Source: CALDOK01 sp964481655 (GTDB taxonomy: Bacteria; Myxococcota_A; UBA796; JAFGLY01). Taken from it: a stretch of DNA of 64,000 bases. This document shows, piece after piece, positions 1 to 9,157 of the stretch (within the stretch, counting starts at the first letter, position 1; every line of letters starts with the position of its first letter). The stretch covers positions 1 to 64,000 of the forward strand of contig CAYZVO010000013.1 of NCBI GenBank assembly GCA_964481655.1. The letters run 5' to 3'. Made by a program: the position numbers and the translations under genes. The notes beneath the pieces are model-generated. The model saw only the letters and a program-made list of their open reading frames with translations, had not been told where the DNA came from and did not search any database.

Positions 1-1250
1 CGCAGTCGGTGGCGTCGGCGACGTAGCCGGAGGGCGCGGAGCAGGCGACGTCGGTCACCGAGGCGTAGCCGTAGCCGTCGCTGTCGGAGTCCGCGTACCA
101 GGTCGCTGCGTCGGCTGCGTCGTCCTCGTCGGTGGTGCCGTCGCAGTCGTTGTCGACCGAGTCACAGACTTCCGTGACTCCGGGATGGATGGAGGCGTCG
201 TTGTCGTCGCAGTCCGTGCTGCTTGCGACGTGGCCGGAGGGGGCGGAGCAGGCGACATCCGTGGTGGAGGCGTCGCCGTAGCCATCGCTGTCAACGTCAC
301 GGTACCAGGTGCTGGCGTCGGCGGCGTCGTCCTCGTCGGTGGTGCCGTCGCAGTCGTTGTCCGCCGAGTCGCAGACCTCCGTGGCCCCCGGGTTGATGGC
401 CGAGTCGCTGTCGTCGCAGTCGGAGCTATCGGCGATGTAGCCACTGGGGGCTGAGCAGGCGACGTCGGTGGTGGAGGCGTCACCGTAGCCGTCGTTGTCC
501 CCGTCGCGGTACCAGGCGCTGGCGTCGGTGGCGTCGTCCTCGTCGACCGTACCGTCGCAGTCGTCGTCCACGCCGTCGCAGGACTCGGTGGCGCCGGGGT
601 TGATGGTCATGCTGGAGTCGTCGCAATCGGAGCTGTCGGCGATGTAGCCGGAGGGCGCCGTGCAGGCGACGTCGGTGGTGGAGGCGTCACCGTAGCCGTC
701 GTTGTCCGCGTCGCGGTACCAGGTGCTGGCGTCGGTGGCGTCGTCCTCGTCGACCGTACCGTCGCAGTCGTCGTCCACGCCGTCGCAGGACTCGGTGGCG
801 CCGGGGTTGATGGTCATGCTGGAGTCGTCGCAATCGGAGCTGTCGGCGATGTAGCCGGAGGGCGCCGTGCAGGCGACGTCGGTGGTGGAGGCGTCGCCGT
901 AGCCGTCGCTGTCCGCGTCGTGGTACCAGGTGCTGGCGTCCGTGGCGTCGGCCTCGTCCACGGTTCCGTCGCAGTCGTTGTCCACCGAGTCGCAGATCTC
1001 GCTGCTCCCCGGGTTGGCGGCCGAGTCGCTGTCGTCGCAGTCGGAGCTGTCGGCGACGTAGCCGCTGGGCGCCGAGCACGCGGTGTCGGTGCTAGAGGCG
1101 TCGCCGTAGCCGTCGCCGTCCGTGTCGGCGTACCAGGTGCTGGCGTCGGAGGCGTCGGCCTCATCGACATCTCCATCGCAGTCGTTGTCCACCGAGTCAC
1201 AGACCTCGGAGGCCGCCGGGTTGATGGCCGAGTCGCTGTCGTCGCAGTCC
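1..1250 (-). repeat. 207-base in-frame tandem repeats encoding MopE-type units
   Basis: The sequence recurs every 207 bases (69 codons): the GCARTCSGWG-type segment falls near positions 1038, 831, 624, 417, 210 and 3. The copies around 541-690 and 748-897 are almost identical, which suggests recent duplication or gene conversion. The period is a multiple of three, so copy-number change keeps the reading frame. The array continues beyond the left edge. Confidence 0.9.
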
Positions 1251-4057
1251 GTGCCACCGTCGGCGCTGTCGTAGTAGCCGTCACCGTCGTCGTCGGAGCC
1301 GACCGACACGGTCCACTCGTCGGCGGGGTTGTAGGGATCGCTGTCACCCGAGCCACCCGCGTCGCAGGTCACCCAGGATGCCCCCTCGTTGCCGGAGAAG
1401 CGGACCGCCACGCCATAGTCGCCCGCGGTGCTCGGCATGATGATGTAGCGGTACTCGTCGTTGTTGCCCGAGTCGGTGTGGTAGGACGCGCTTCTCCAGT
1501 ACCAGCTGCTGCTGGTGCTGGCGTCGGTCCCGGACGGGCCGTAGCCCACCTGAGCGGTGATGCCTGCACCCTGCCCGGAGGCCTCGGTCACGCCCACACT
1601 GTAGATCTGGCCATAGACCCAGGTGTAGTCGCCCACATCGATCTCGCTGTCAGCCACGTGCTGGACGTTGCACCAGTCCACGGGGGTCGTGACCGAGTCG
1701 GCACCGTCGCAGTCCTGATCGATGCCGTCGTCGTAGACCTCGGTCGCCCCCGGGTTGATGGCGTCGTCGCTGTCATCGCAGTCGGTGGCATCAGCGACGT
1801 AGCCGCTGGGCTGGTCGCAGGTCACGGTGGTGGTCGCGGTGGCCCCATAGCCGTCGCCGTCGCTGTCCGCGTACCAGGTCTGGGCCGTGCAGACGCCGAG
1901 GATGGAGTAGGCGGATCCAGCGTTGACGCCGCCGTCGTCGTCGCTAAAGGCCCCCACGACGAGGTCGTTGATGCCGTCGCCGTCGTTATCGCCCGCGCCC
2001 GAGACCGCGTAGCCGAAGTAGTCGCCGGCCGCGCCGTCGGAGGCGGTGAGCTTGAGCTCGGTGCTGGTGTCGGTGGCGCTGCTGCTGCCGTAGTACACGT
2101 AGACAGCACCGGTCGAGCTGTTCGGACAAGACCCCACGGCCACGTCGTCGTAGCCGTCACCGTCGAGGTCACCCGCGCCCGAGACCGCGATGCCGAAGCG
2201 GTCGACGGCTGTCGCATCGGAGGCGGTGAGCTTGATCTCCTGGGTGCTGTGGTCGAGGTACTGGAAGCCGTAGCGGGAGGCCAGGTACACGTAAGCGGAG
2301 CCCGAGGCGCTCCCGCCGTCGTCGTCGTAGTAGGCGCCGACGACCACGTCGTCGTAGCCATCCCCATTCACGTCACCCGCGCTCGAGACCCAGTTGCCGA
2401 AGTAGTCGTTCGCCGCGGCGTCTGAAGCGTACAGCCGCCACCAGTCGGAGGCGCCGCTGCTGACGTCGAGGCCGCTCCGACTGCCGTAGACGATGTAGGC
2501 AGCACCGGCCTCCGAAGCTTCGCCGTCTTCGTAGAGGGCGCTGAAGATGATGTCGTCGTAGCCATCACCGTTACAGTCACCCACATCGGAGACCGACCAG
2601 CCGAGGTAGTCGCCCGCCGCAGCGGTGGTGGAGTAGCTGTACCTGGAGATCTCGAGTTCCGTGCTGGCATCGACGCCGCTGCTACTGCCCTGGTACGCGA
2701 AGACCGCGCCAGAGTCGGTACCGCCGAGGGCGTCGTACCCGTAGGCCCCCACGATGATGTCGTCGTAGCCGTCACCGTTGGTGTCGCCCGCACTGGAGAC
2801 CGAGCATCCGTACAGGTCGGCACCCGTGCTGGTGGAGGAGGTGAACTTGGACTCGGTGCTGGCGTCGATGCCGCTGCTGCTGCCGAGGTAGACATAGGCC
2901 GCCCCCTGGCTGCTGTTGTCCCGGAAGGCCCCCACGATCACATCGCCATAGCCGTCGCCGTTGACGTCCCCCGCGTCAGAGACAGACCAGCCATAGTTGG
3001 CGTTGGCAGCCCCATCCGAGGCTGTAAGCTTGGTCTCGGTGCTGATGTCGATGCCGGCGCTGCTGCCGAGGTACACGTAGGCCGCACCGGAGGAGGCGCC
3101 GTTGTCGTCGTCGCCGTAGGCGCCCACGATGATGTCGTGGTAGCCATCGGCGTTCACGTCGCCCGCGCTGGAGACCGCGCGGCCAAAGCTTCCGTTGAGG
3201 TCGGCGTCGGAGGCGGTGAGCTTGACGTCCTCGGTGAGGGTGGGATCCACGGTGATCGGATAGGATGAGCCGGTGTCGTCCACCCACAGCACCAGGCCGC
3301 TCGCCGTGGACTCCATCCAGGCGTCGAGGGGCTCACCCAGGGCGTCCCAGGCCTCGAGCCCATCGTAGCGCCAGGGGTGGCCCCCCGAGTCCAGCAGCAG
3401 CGCGCCGGTGGCATCGTCGTCGACCTCCCAGTGGATCGCCTGTTCGATGTCCAAGTGGAACGCCAGCTGCCCGCTACCCTCGGGGCGCTCGTGCACCTCC
3501 CAGCCCTGCTCGACACCACCTGAGGTGGGCTGCCAATACCCGGTCAGGCCAGGGCGCTGGAATTCGACGCGGCGCAGGCAGCTCCCGTCGGTCATCACCT
3601 CGCCACCGGAGCTGCAGTCTCCCAGCACGGGCTCCACGGACTCCGCAGGCAGCTCCGTGCCGCTGCGGCCCCAGGCCGCAAGGTTCAGGAGCAGCTCGCC
3701 GTCGTCGGGCCTGGCGCTGAGGGTGGCCAGCAGGCCGTCGGCTCCCAGTTCGGCCCGGACGCCGCGCGCCGTGGCCACGAAGCGACCGGAATCTCCTTGG
3801 TGGAACCTCATCGAGTCGGAGGCGATGCGCTTGCGCACTGTGTCGATCCAGCTCTCGGAGACAAGCTCGGCAAGGGGCTCGGCCGCGTCCAACTCCGGAC
3901 CCGACGCCTCGAGTAGGGGCGAGTCGAGCAGCTCGCTGGGGCTGTCGTGCCCGGTCGAGGACAAGTCCTCCACCTGGCTGTCGATGACGCCGTCCTGCTG
4001 ACAGGCGGTGAGTCCGAACAGGAGGGCGACGGAGATCGCTGAGCTGATGCGCGACAT
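1..4057 (-). CDS. Truncated giant lipoprotein with FG-GAP and MopE-type repeats
   Basis: About 1352 codons are visible; the C-terminus lies beyond the left edge. It starts at the ATG ending at 4057, with GGAG six bases upstream. Residues 1-19 form a lipoprotein signal (lipobox LTAC), so it should be anchored in a membrane and surface or periplasm exposed. After a 300-residue region without recognised domains come seven FG-GAP repeats (GDVNGDGYDDIIVGA-like), a beta-propeller fold that usually binds calcium. These are followed by at least seven MopE-type motifs (DCDDSDSAINPGATE, CDSVDNDCDG, DGDGYG) in a 69-residue period. MopE-type repeats are known from bacterial surface proteins and one is copper-binding in Methylococcus; the ligand here is unknown. 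It lies beside a hybrid sensor whose predicted operator occurs upstream of it. Confidence 0.9.
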   Translation of the reverse strand, partial: MSRISSAISVALLFGLTACQQDGVIDSQVEDLSSTGHDSPSELLDSPLLEASGPELDAAEPLAELVSESWIDTVRKRIASDSMRFHQGDSGRFVATARGVRAELGADGLLATLSARPDDGELLLNLAAWGRSGTELPAESVEPVLGDCSSGGEVMTDGSCLRRVEFQRPGLTGYWQPTSGGVEQGWEVHERPEGSGQLAFHLDIEQAIHWEVDDDATGALLLDSGGHPWRYDGLEAWDALGEPLDAWMESTASGLVLWVDDTGSSYPITVDPTLTEDVKLTASDADLNGSFGRAVSSAGDVNADGYHDIIVGAYGDDDNGASSGAAYVYLGSSAGIDISTETKLTASDGAANANYGWSVSDAGDVNGDGYGDVIVGAFRDNSSQGAAYVYLGSSSGIDASTESKFTSSTSTGADLYGCSVSSAGDTNGDGYDDIIVGAYGYDALGGTDSGAVFAYQGSSSGVDASTELEISRYSYSTTAAAGDYLGWSVSDVGDCNGDGYDDIIFSALYEDGEASEAGAAYIVYGSRSGLDVSSGASDWWRLYASDAAANDYFGNWVSSAGDVNGDGYDDVVVGAYYDDDGGSASGSAYVYLASRYGFQYLDHSTQEIKLTASDATAVDRFGIAVSGAGDLDGDGYDDVAVGSCPNSSTGAVYVYYGSSSATDTSTELKLTASDGAAGDYFGYAVSGAGDNDGDGINDLVVGAFSDDDGGVNAGSAYSILGVCTAQTWYADSDGDGYGATATTTVTCDQPSGYVADATDCDDSDDAINPGATEVYDDGIDQDCDGADSVTTPVDWCNVQHVADSEIDVGDYTWVYGQIYSVGVTEASGQGAGITAQVGYGPSGTDASTSSSWYWRSASYHTDSGNNDEYRYIIMPSTAGDYGVAVRFSGNEGASWVTCDAGGSGDSDPYNPADEWTVSVGSDDDGDGYYDSADGGTDCDDSDSAINPAASEVCDSVDNDCDGDVDEADASDASTWYADTDGDGYGDASSTDTACSAPSGYVADSSDCDDSDSAANPGSSEICDSVDNDCDGTVDEADATDASTWYHDADSDGYGDASTTDVACTAPSGYIADSSDCDDSSMTINPGATESCDGVDDDCDGTVDEDDATDASTWYRDADNDGYGDASTTDVACTAPSGYIADSSDCDDSSMTINPGATESCDGVDDDCDGTVDEDDATDASAWYRDGDNDGYGDASTTDVACSAPSGYIADSSDCDDSDSAINPGATEVCDSADNDCDGTTDEDDAADASTWYRDVDSDGYGDASTTDVACSAPSGHVASSTDCDDNDASIHPGVTEVCDSVDNDCDGTTDEDDAADAATWYADSDSDGYGYASVTDVACSAPSGYVADATDC

Positions 4058-4101
4058 GGGGGCTCCGGGGCGAACGCTGGCAGGGGGGACAGACATGGCG
4101 C

Positions 4102-4121
4102 TGTCGCGACATCTCGCGACA
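4102..4121. promoter_or_regulatory. Perfect palindrome in the leader of the FG-GAP/MopE gene
   Basis: TGTCGCGA and TCGCGACA are perfect inverted repeats around CATC, 45-64 bases upstream of the start codon at 4057. The 8-base arms and 4-base centre fit a dimeric repressor operator or a small RNA hairpin. The binding protein is unknown. Confidence 0.4.
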
Positions 4122-4178
4122 ATCCATCAATTGCTATGTACGTGCTCAGAGGCCGACCCGGACGGCACAGTAGCGGAA

Positions 4179-4215
4179 TGTCCCCGGAGGGCACACATCT
4201 GTCCCGATAGTGCAC
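4179..4215 (+). promoter_or_regulatory. Predicted operator A (21-base direct repeat) upstream of the FG-GAP/MopE gene
   Basis: TGTCCC begins at 4179 and again at 4200, exactly 21 bases apart; both halves continue to GCAC (TGTCCC, N6, GCAC). The site lies 122 bases upstream of the start codon at 4057. Its orientation to the gene matches the sites upstream of the small MopE-motif gene and the sensor gene. Direct repeats two helical turns apart are typical of AraC-family binding, and the sensor ends in an AraC domain. Confidence 0.6.
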
Positions 4216-4277
4216 AGGCCCCCGGAAGCGGGGCCAGGTGCCGGGCTCGTTCAGGCTAAGGCGGGCCATCATGCGAG

Positions 4278-4306
4278 CGGCCCCCACCTCGAATGGGTGG
4301 GGGCCG
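4278..4306 (-). terminator. Hairpin downstream of the small secreted protein gene
   Basis: An 11-base perfect stem (CGGCCCCCACC with GGTGGGGGCCG) closes a 7-base loop, 71 bases past the stop codon of the gene ending at 4377. No T-tract follows on the minus strand, so termination may be weak or the hairpin may act otherwise. Confidence 0.5.
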
Positions 4307-4376
4307 TAGGGGCACTGAGGTGTGGTTGCGCTGACCCGGGCCAGGCCTTCGCCGGCCAGCGCGTCAACTGCCGGGC

Positions 4377-4736
4377 CTACTCCTCCTCTTCCTCGCCGCC
4401 GGTGCACTCATCGCCGACACAGGGATCGGTCCACTGGTCGTAGTCGCTGATGAGCGGGTTCGTGTCGTCCAGATCATCGGCGTTGTCCACGTAGCCCGCG
4501 AAGCTGGCCTCGCAGGTATCGATGGAGATCAGCGGGTTGCCGTAGCCGTCACCGTCGGCGTCCTCGAAGAGGATGATGGGATCGATGGCGCCCTTGGCGT
4601 AGTGAGCCGCGAGGGCGTTGGCGTTGATCTCGATCTGGACGTAGTCACCGTTCCCCTTGAGGTGACAGACGGGCACCCTGTCCGCGAGGGCGGAGGGGGT
4701 GGCGATGAAGATGGCGAGCAGTGCAGTGGTCAGCAT
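4377..4736 (-). CDS. Small secreted protein with one degenerate MopE-type motif
   Basis: This 119-residue protein starts at the ATG ending at 4736; the upstream in-frame ATG at 4871 would place the signal peptide inside the protein. Residues 1-18 form a signal peptide ending ALA. The mature part begins DRVPVCHLKGNGDY, a VCH-type segment with a later H, seen in other secreted proteins. It is followed by DADGDGYG, a TC and GYVDNADDLDD, which is a MopE-type unit with the usual DCDD cysteine replaced by Leu. The C-terminus is a run of Glu. No enzymatic function is evident. The shared motif and operator tie it to the neighbouring FG-GAP/MopE lipoprotein. Confidence 0.75.
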   Translation of the reverse strand: MLTTALLAIFIATPSALADRVPVCHLKGNGDYVQIEINANALAAHYAKGAIDPIILFEDADGDGYGNPLISIDTCEASFAGYVDNADDLDDTNPLISDYDQWTDPCVGDECTGGEEEEE

Positions 4737-4834
4737 GTGAGTCTCTCGTCCGCTGATAGCGGTGTGGGAGGAAGGACGAGCCCGTCGCAGGGGCACCACC
4801 TGGGTACCGCGATTGCCCACCGCAAAGAGGGGTT

Positions 4835-4871
4835 TGTCCCGAGAACACTCGAAGTTGTCTCGAATTGTCAC
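4835..4871 (+). promoter_or_regulatory. Predicted operator B (21-base direct repeat) upstream of the small MopE-motif gene
   Basis: TGTCCC at 4835 and TGTCTC at 4856 are 21 bases apart; the second half ends in TCAC. The spacer GAGAACACTCGAAGT resembles that of site C (AGGAACACTCGAATC). The site begins 99 bases upstream of the start codon at 4736 and has the same orientation to its gene as sites A and C. Confidence 0.6.
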
Positions 4872-4895
4872 GCGCGGGAGCTTGGGACGGCCCGT

Positions 4896-7800
4896 CTAAC
4901 GCAGGTCTTCCGAAGGGGGGTGCCCGAAGCGGGCCTTGTAGATGCGCGTGAAGTAGCTGCGGGTGGTGCCCACTGCGTCGGCCGCTTCGCCCACCGAGCC
5001 GACCCGACCCGCGCACAGCAGCTCCTGCGCGGTGCGCAGGCGGCGCTCCCTGAGGTACTCGCTGGGGCTCTGGCCCGTGACCCGCTTCACGTCCCGCAGC
5101 AGGGTCCTCCGGCTCGCGGCCATGTGACGCGCCAGGGAATCGACCCCCAGCTGTGGGTCGCCAACGTGTTCGGTGATGAACCGGTCGAGCTTTACCCGGT
5201 AGCGCCGCTGCTCCGGCGACAGGTCGGCGATGGCGTCGCGCCCTTCGTCTACCTGCTCCGGGGCAGGTGGTTCGGTATGCGGCTCGGTTGTCGGGGCATC
5301 TTCTGGCTCCCCTTCCGTAGGAGGCTTCCGCTGCAGGAGCCGCCACACGCGGGCCACCAGTTCGCGCATCCGGAAGGGCTTGGTCAGGTAGTCGTCGGCG
5401 ATCTCCAGGCCCTCGAGCCGGGCCTGCAGCGAGGCCTTGGCGGAGACCAGGATGACAGGGAGCGTCTGCGTAGAGGGATCATCACGAAGCTCGCGGCACA
5501 TGGTGATCCCGTCCATCTCCGGCATCATGACGTCCGAGACGATGACATCGGGGGACTCGCGCCGCGCCATGTTCAGCCCCGCCACACCGTGGGCGGCCTC
5601 GAGCACGACGAAGGACCGGCGCAGGTGCTCGACGATGTAGGAGCGCATGTCGGGGTGGTCCTCCACCACCAGCACCACGGGCCGCTCCCTGTCGCCATCC
5701 TCGTCCAGGGGGGGCATCGGCGCCGCGGCGGCCATGTCCTCCGGCGGGGGCGCGCTGGTGTCGATCTCATCGACATCCAGGTGCTCCACGCCTCGGGGGA
5801 GCAGGATGGTGAAGGTGCTGCCGTGCCTCGGCTCGCTGCTGACCGCCAGCTCACCGCCGTGCAGCTCCACCAGCTCCCGCGCGAGGGCGAGGCCGATGCC
5901 GGCGCCTCCGTGGCGGCGCGTGTCCCCTCCGTCCACTTGATAGAACAGGTCGAACAGGTGCCCTTGCGCCGCTTCGGGGATGCCCGGTCCGGTGTCGCTG
6001 ACGCGGATGGCGGCGAAGTCGCCTGGCACGTCGCTGTGTTCCCCGGGCAGCTCGAGCGCGAGCCTCACGGCCCCGCCGGCGGGGGTGAACTTCGCGGCGT
6101 TGTCCAGCAGGTTGCTGATGGCCTTGTCGAGCAGGTCCGGGTCGAACCAGGCGGGCAGCGCGCCGGCTGGGGACTCGACCACGAACTCGAGCCCGGCCCG
6201 CCCGAAGCGCTCGGCGAAACGCATCGCGAGCCCTCGAACGAACTCGTTCAGCTCCAGACGGCGGGCGCGGAGGGAGACGCCTCCCGCGTTCAGCCGGGAC
6301 GCGTCGAAGAGCTGGTCCACCAGGCGCGCCAGGCGGGCGGTGTTGGCGCGGATCCCTGCCAGCTTCTCGCGGGCCCGCGGTCCGAGCTGCTCCGGCTCGT
6401 CTTCCAGATCGTCCAGGGGCCCAGCGATCAAGGTGAGGGGCGTGCGCAGCTCGTGGGATAGGCTGACGACGAAGCGGGCCTTCTGCCTGTCCATCATCTC
6501 GAGCCGTTCGGCCTGGGCCCGGATGGCCTCTGAGCGCACCTGGAGCTCTCGGTTGCGCTGGTGGAGCTCCGCTGTCCGCGCCTCGATGACGCCCTCCAGC
6601 TCCCGCGCGCGCTGGCGTTGCCGGCGGTCACGCCCGATGAAGAGGGCTGTGGCTCCCAACGCCGACAGCAGCACGAGGCCCATCGGGAACAGGCGGCTTT
6701 CGTGGAACGCGGGGGCCCGAACCACGGTGAGGCGGGCTGGCTCGGGGCTCCAGGCGCCGCCCTTGCTGGCCTCGACCTGGAGCTGGTAGCGACCGGGAGG
6801 CAAGTTGGTCCACTCGGCGCCGCGGACCCCCAGGGCGCTGCGCCAGGCGGTGTCGTAGCCCTGCAGGCGGTAGCGGAAGCGCAGCTGCTCCGGCTTGCAG
6901 AGCGCCGGGGCGGTCCACCGCACCGCGATGTCTCTCTGGGCCGGGGTCAGGTGGAGCTCGCCCCCAGCCCTGGGGAGGTCGATGGCCTGCTGCTGTACGG
7001 TGAAGCCCTCGATGGTCACCGGCGGCCCATCGGGTGTGGCGATGGAAGCGGGATCCACCATCGCTGCACCCAGCATCGTGGCGAACCACAGGCGGCCCTG
7101 GCTGTCGCGCATGGCGGCGGGCTGGTGGCCACCGTTGGTCTCGCGGTTGGCCATCCCGTCGCGCTCGTCGAAGGCGAGGACCCTGACCTGTTCCTGCTCA
7201 CCCGCCCGCCAAGCCTCGAGCTGCTCGCGCTGCACGGTCGCGATGCCGAGGTTGCTGCTCATCCAGAGCCTGCCCTGCCCGTCGGGGAGAACGGTGTGGA
7301 CGCTGTCCGCGACCAGGCCGTGGCGGTGATCGAGGCAGCGGACCGATGCATCGCCCAGCACCTGCTCGCCCGCGAGGACTGCGCGCAGATCCATGCTGCA
7401 GAGCCCGGCGTCGTAGGTCCCGATCCAGGCCAGGCCATCCGGCTCGAGCAGGACAGCGCGGACGTGCTGGCTGGGTAATTGATCGGCGAACTGGATCCTG
7501 TCCCCCTGGACGCGCACCAGGCCGTGGTTCGTGGTGCCGGCCAGCACGGAGCCGTCCGGCGCCTCGACGAGGAAGGTCACGTCGCCCACCGGTTCACCGT
7601 TCGGCGCCGTGGCCGTCCACCAGGAGGACAGGTCCTGTTCCCACCGCCCCCGCTGGAGCGGTCCGCCCAACCAGATCTCGCCGCGGGAGTCCTCGAGCAT
7701 CGCCCTGATCATGGAGTAGCGCGTCTTCTCGATCCGGCATCGATCCCCGTCGATCCGGCACAGGCCCGAGTCACTCCAGGCGATCACGCCGTCTTGATCC

Positions 7801-9041
7801 CGGTGCAGGGCCCGGAAGGCATGCGGGATGAGGGAGTCGATGGGATCGCCCATCTCCACGACGATGCGGGTGAACTCTCCATCCGCGAACCGAACCAGGC
7901 CGCATTCCCCCGTGCCCAAGACGATGCCGCCGTCGAGGTCCTCCACGACCGTGCTCATCGCGTCCACGGGGACCTCATCGCTCCCCCGGATGGCTTTGAC
8001 CGCGGCAGGGCGCAGGCGGAGCAGGCCCTCGCCGTTGGTGGCGATCCACAGGTGTTCGTTCCGATCGACGAACATCTCCGTGCTCCCAGCGGGGAGTGGG
8101 TAGACCCGCTCACCATCGGCGTGCAATGCCCCATCCACCTCGGTCCACAGGCGTCCCCCCCAGCTGGCCGAGGCCATACTCGCAGAGCCTGGCACCTGGC
8201 CCGGAATGAGCGTGGCGTCACCTCGCTCGATGCTCCACCACGCGTTGCTCGCCAGCGCCCAGAGGGCGCCGGATTCGTCCCCGACGAGCAGAAGGCCTTG
8301 CGGCAGCGGCTCGCCGTGCTCATCGAGGACCGGATGGAGCTCTCGGCCGTCGTACCGGAAGATCCCCGAGTCGGCGGCCACCCAGAGCTGACCGGTGGCA
8401 TCCACAGACAGATCGCGGATGATCACCGGGAGGCCGTCTTGGCTCGACATCGGCATCCTGGTCACCGAGCCGTCAGCGCCCAGCTCGATGGGGAGCCCCT
8501 CCTCGCGGCTCACCCACAGCCCACCGTCGTTCCCCGGTGCCACGCTGGTCGTGGCGCCGTCCAGGATATCGCCTCCCCAGCGCACGGGCTCGCCGTCCAG
8601 GATGCGGACGAGCCCTTCTTGGTTCGGGAACCAGAGCTCATCCCCCCATCGCTCGAAGCGGAGGCCGTGCGCAGCGGCTCCAACATGGTCCCATTGATGC
8701 GCCTCGCCGTCGCGTAGACAGGCCAGCTGGCCGCGCTCGGTGAGCATCCAGATGTCCCCGCCCAGCGCCTCGACCCGCGCCACGCGGTTGCTGGGCAGGT
8801 CGGGCAGGTCGGTGCGCCGCAGGACGGTGAACTCCAACCCGTCGAAACGCACCAGGCCGTCGAAGGTGGCCAACCAGAGGAAGCCCTCTTCGTCCTGGGT
8901 GATGTCGACGATATGGTCCAGGGGCAGCCCGTCTTCGATGGTCCAGCGGTCCACCAGCAGCTCCCCGTCCATGGTGCGCTCCATGCCGCGGGCCCATGCT
9001 GGGCTCGACAGGAGGACCGCGATGAGGACTGCTGGGATCAC
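4896..9041 (-). CDS. Hybrid two-component system protein: propeller sensor kinase, receiver and AraC regulator in one chain
   Basis: The 1381-residue protein starts at GTG. It has a signal peptide (1-17), a periplasmic two-component-regulator beta-propeller region (about 25-690), a Y_Y_Y domain (about 695-775) and one membrane helix (about 785-803). Next come HisKA with the phosphorylated His863 (LSHELRTP), HATPase with N box (about 975-990) and G box (SDTGPGIP, about 1015), and a receiver with phospho-acceptor Asp1170 and Lys1221. A C-terminal AraC helix-turn-helix spans about 1285-1381. This is the architecture of the BT4673-type hybrid systems of Bacteroidota, which sense oligosaccharides or other extracytoplasmic ligands. 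A 21-base direct repeat 117 bases upstream predicts autoregulation. The ligand is unknown. Confidence 0.93.
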   Translation of the reverse strand: MIPAVLIAVLLSSPAWARGMERTMDGELLVDRWTIEDGLPLDHIVDITQDEEGFLWLATFDGLVRFDGLEFTVLRRTDLPDLPSNRVARVEALGGDIWMLTERGQLACLRDGEAHQWDHVGAAAHGLRFERWGDELWFPNQEGLVRILDGEPVRWGGDILDGATTSVAPGNDGGLWVSREEGLPIELGADGSVTRMPMSSQDGLPVIIRDLSVDATGQLWVAADSGIFRYDGRELHPVLDEHGEPLPQGLLLVGDESGALWALASNAWWSIERGDATLIPGQVPGSASMASASWGGRLWTEVDGALHADGERVYPLPAGSTEMFVDRNEHLWIATNGEGLLRLRPAAVKAIRGSDEVPVDAMSTVVEDLDGGIVLGTGECGLVRFADGEFTRIVVEMGDPIDSLIPHAFRALHRDQDGVIAWSDSGLCRIDGDRCRIEKTRYSMIRAMLEDSRGEIWLGGPLQRGRWEQDLSSWWTATAPNGEPVGDVTFLVEAPDGSVLAGTTNHGLVRVQGDRIQFADQLPSQHVRAVLLEPDGLAWIGTYDAGLCSMDLRAVLAGEQVLGDASVRCLDHRHGLVADSVHTVLPDGQGRLWMSSNLGIATVQREQLEAWRAGEQEQVRVLAFDERDGMANRETNGGHQPAAMRDSQGRLWFATMLGAAMVDPASIATPDGPPVTIEGFTVQQQAIDLPRAGGELHLTPAQRDIAVRWTAPALCKPEQLRFRYRLQGYDTAWRSALGVRGAEWTNLPPGRYQLQVEASKGGAWSPEPARLTVVRAPAFHESRLFPMGLVLLSALGATALFIGRDRRQRQRARELEGVIEARTAELHQRNRELQVRSEAIRAQAERLEMMDRQKARFVVSLSHELRTPLTLIAGPLDDLEDEPEQLGPRAREKLAGIRANTARLARLVDQLFDASRLNAGGVSLRARRLELNEFVRGLAMRFAERFGRAGLEFVVESPAGALPAWFDPDLLDKAISNLLDNAAKFTPAGGAVRLALELPGEHSDVPGDFAAIRVSDTGPGIPEAAQGHLFDLFYQVDGGDTRRHGGAGIGLALARELVELHGGELAVSSEPRHGSTFTILLPRGVEHLDVDEIDTSAPPPEDMAAAAPMPPLDEDGDRERPVVLVVEDHPDMRSYIVEHLRRSFVVLEAAHGVAGLNMARRESPDVIVSDVMMPEMDGITMCRELRDDPSTQTLPVILVSAKASLQARLEGLEIADDYLTKPFRMRELVARVWRLLQRKPPTEGEPEDAPTTEPHTEPPAPEQVDEGRDAIADLSPEQRRYRVKLDRFITEHVGDPQLGVDSLARHMAASRRTLLRDVKRVTGQSPSEYLRERRLRTAQELLCAGRVGSVGEAADAVGTTRSYFTRIYKARFGHPPSEDLR

Positions 9042-9157
9042 GACCGTTCATTCCTCGCAGCGAAGGCTCCGTGCGCCACTATCGTGGACGCATCGGGCGC
9101 GTCTTGTGCCGACCACCAGCGTTTGGATACCACAGCGCCACGAGGGCAAGGTCCTTC

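Noticed and set aside
1..1250. CRISPR array in the 207-base periodic region
   Set aside because: The units are too long, diverge like protein repeats, keep reading frame and encode MopE-type motifs.
55..2425. Long open frames of Thr/Pro/Arg or Val/Gly/Ala content on both strands over the MopE/FG-GAP gene
   Set aside because: They are low-complexity shadows of the real repeat gene in other frames, with no ribosome sites or domains.
7479..8717. 412-codon plus-strand frame opposite the hybrid sensor
   Set aside because: It is antisense to a gene with clear catalytic domains; long antisense frames are expected at this GC content.
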